NCBI GenBank assembly: GCA_009774155.1 | Contig: VSNE01000024.1 | Coordinates: 1-15,605 of the forward strand | Source: Lachnospiraceae bacterium | GTDB lineage: Bacteria; Bacillota; Clostridia; Lachnospirales; Lachnospiraceae | Direction: 5' to 3' | Length of the DNA stretch: 15,605 nucleotides | Part shown: one piece after another, positions 15,584 to 15,605 of the stretch | Numbering within the stretch: the stretch's first letter is position 1 | Layout of the letters: each line of letters begins with the position of its first letter | Made by a program: the position numbers and the translations under genes | Notes under the pieces: generated by a model | What the model was told of the DNA's origin: nothing | Database searches by the model: none | Seen by the model: the letters and a program-made list of their open reading frames with translations, nothing else

Positions 15584-15599
15584 CCACTATATATTGTGT
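15584..15599. promoter_or_regulatory. NrdR box upstream of nrdD
   Basis: On the minus strand, ACACAATATATAGTGG at 15599-15584 matches the NrdR repressor box (ACACWATATATWGTGT) at 15 of 16 positions, lying ten bases before the nrdD ATG. NrdR is the ATP/dATP-sensing repressor of ribonucleotide reductase genes. It usually binds two boxes in tandem; the second would fall beyond the right edge of the window. The TATATA core may also serve as the -10 of the promoter. Confidence 0.75.
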
Positions 15600-15605
15600 T
15601 TTTAT

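Overview
The window looks like a chromosomal segment from an anaerobic, gut-type Firmicute, most likely Lachnospiraceae (Clostridium cluster XIVa). The basis is family resemblance: a GlgC/GlgD pair, a class III (oxygen-sensitive) ribonucleotide reductase, an RsiV-type lysozyme-sensing anti-sigma factor, a DUF4349 lipoprotein next to an ECF sigma pair, purine-rich Shine-Dalgarno sites and moderate GC content. This placement is inference; there is no rRNA to confirm it. All complete genes but one lie on the minus strand, and no mobile element, CRISPR array, tRNA or rRNA was found.

Layout from left to right. (1) 3-227 (+): an HPr-like protein cut by the window edge, converging on a hairpin at 287-329. 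(2) 359-2784 (-): an operon of ECF sigma factor, membrane anti-sigma-like protein and DUF4349 lipoprotein. (3) 2892-4251 (-): a second ECF module, SigV-like sigma plus RsiV-like anti-sigma, with a good candidate autoregulatory ECF promoter at 4287-4315. (4) 4394-9250 (-): type IIA topoisomerase operon (ParE-like, ParC-like) followed by a HAD phosphatase, with a sigma-A promoter at 9329-9357 and a terminator at 4343-4378. (5) 9442-11700 (-): glgC-glgD, ADP-glucose synthesis for glycogen, with a near-consensus promoter at 11733-11761 and a terminator at 9394-9434. (6) 12090-13367 (+): a gene for an unrecognised soluble 425-residue protein, preceded by a sequence with a perfect sigma-D/FliA-type -10 element. 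(7) 13352-15574 (-): nrdD, with a near-perfect NrdR box at 15584-15599.

Most of the window is housekeeping: DNA topology, glycogen precursor supply, dNTP supply and two envelope-stress signalling modules. The most notable points are these. The nrdD reading frame has no stop codon until after its own strong intrinsic terminator, so the predicted mRNA would be nonstop unless there is a frameshift. The unknown plus-strand gene carries a candidate motility-sigma promoter far from any visible flagellar gene. The two tandem ECF modules are separated by a short region containing three helically phased TTCTTAA repeats and a pair of palindrome-like operators.
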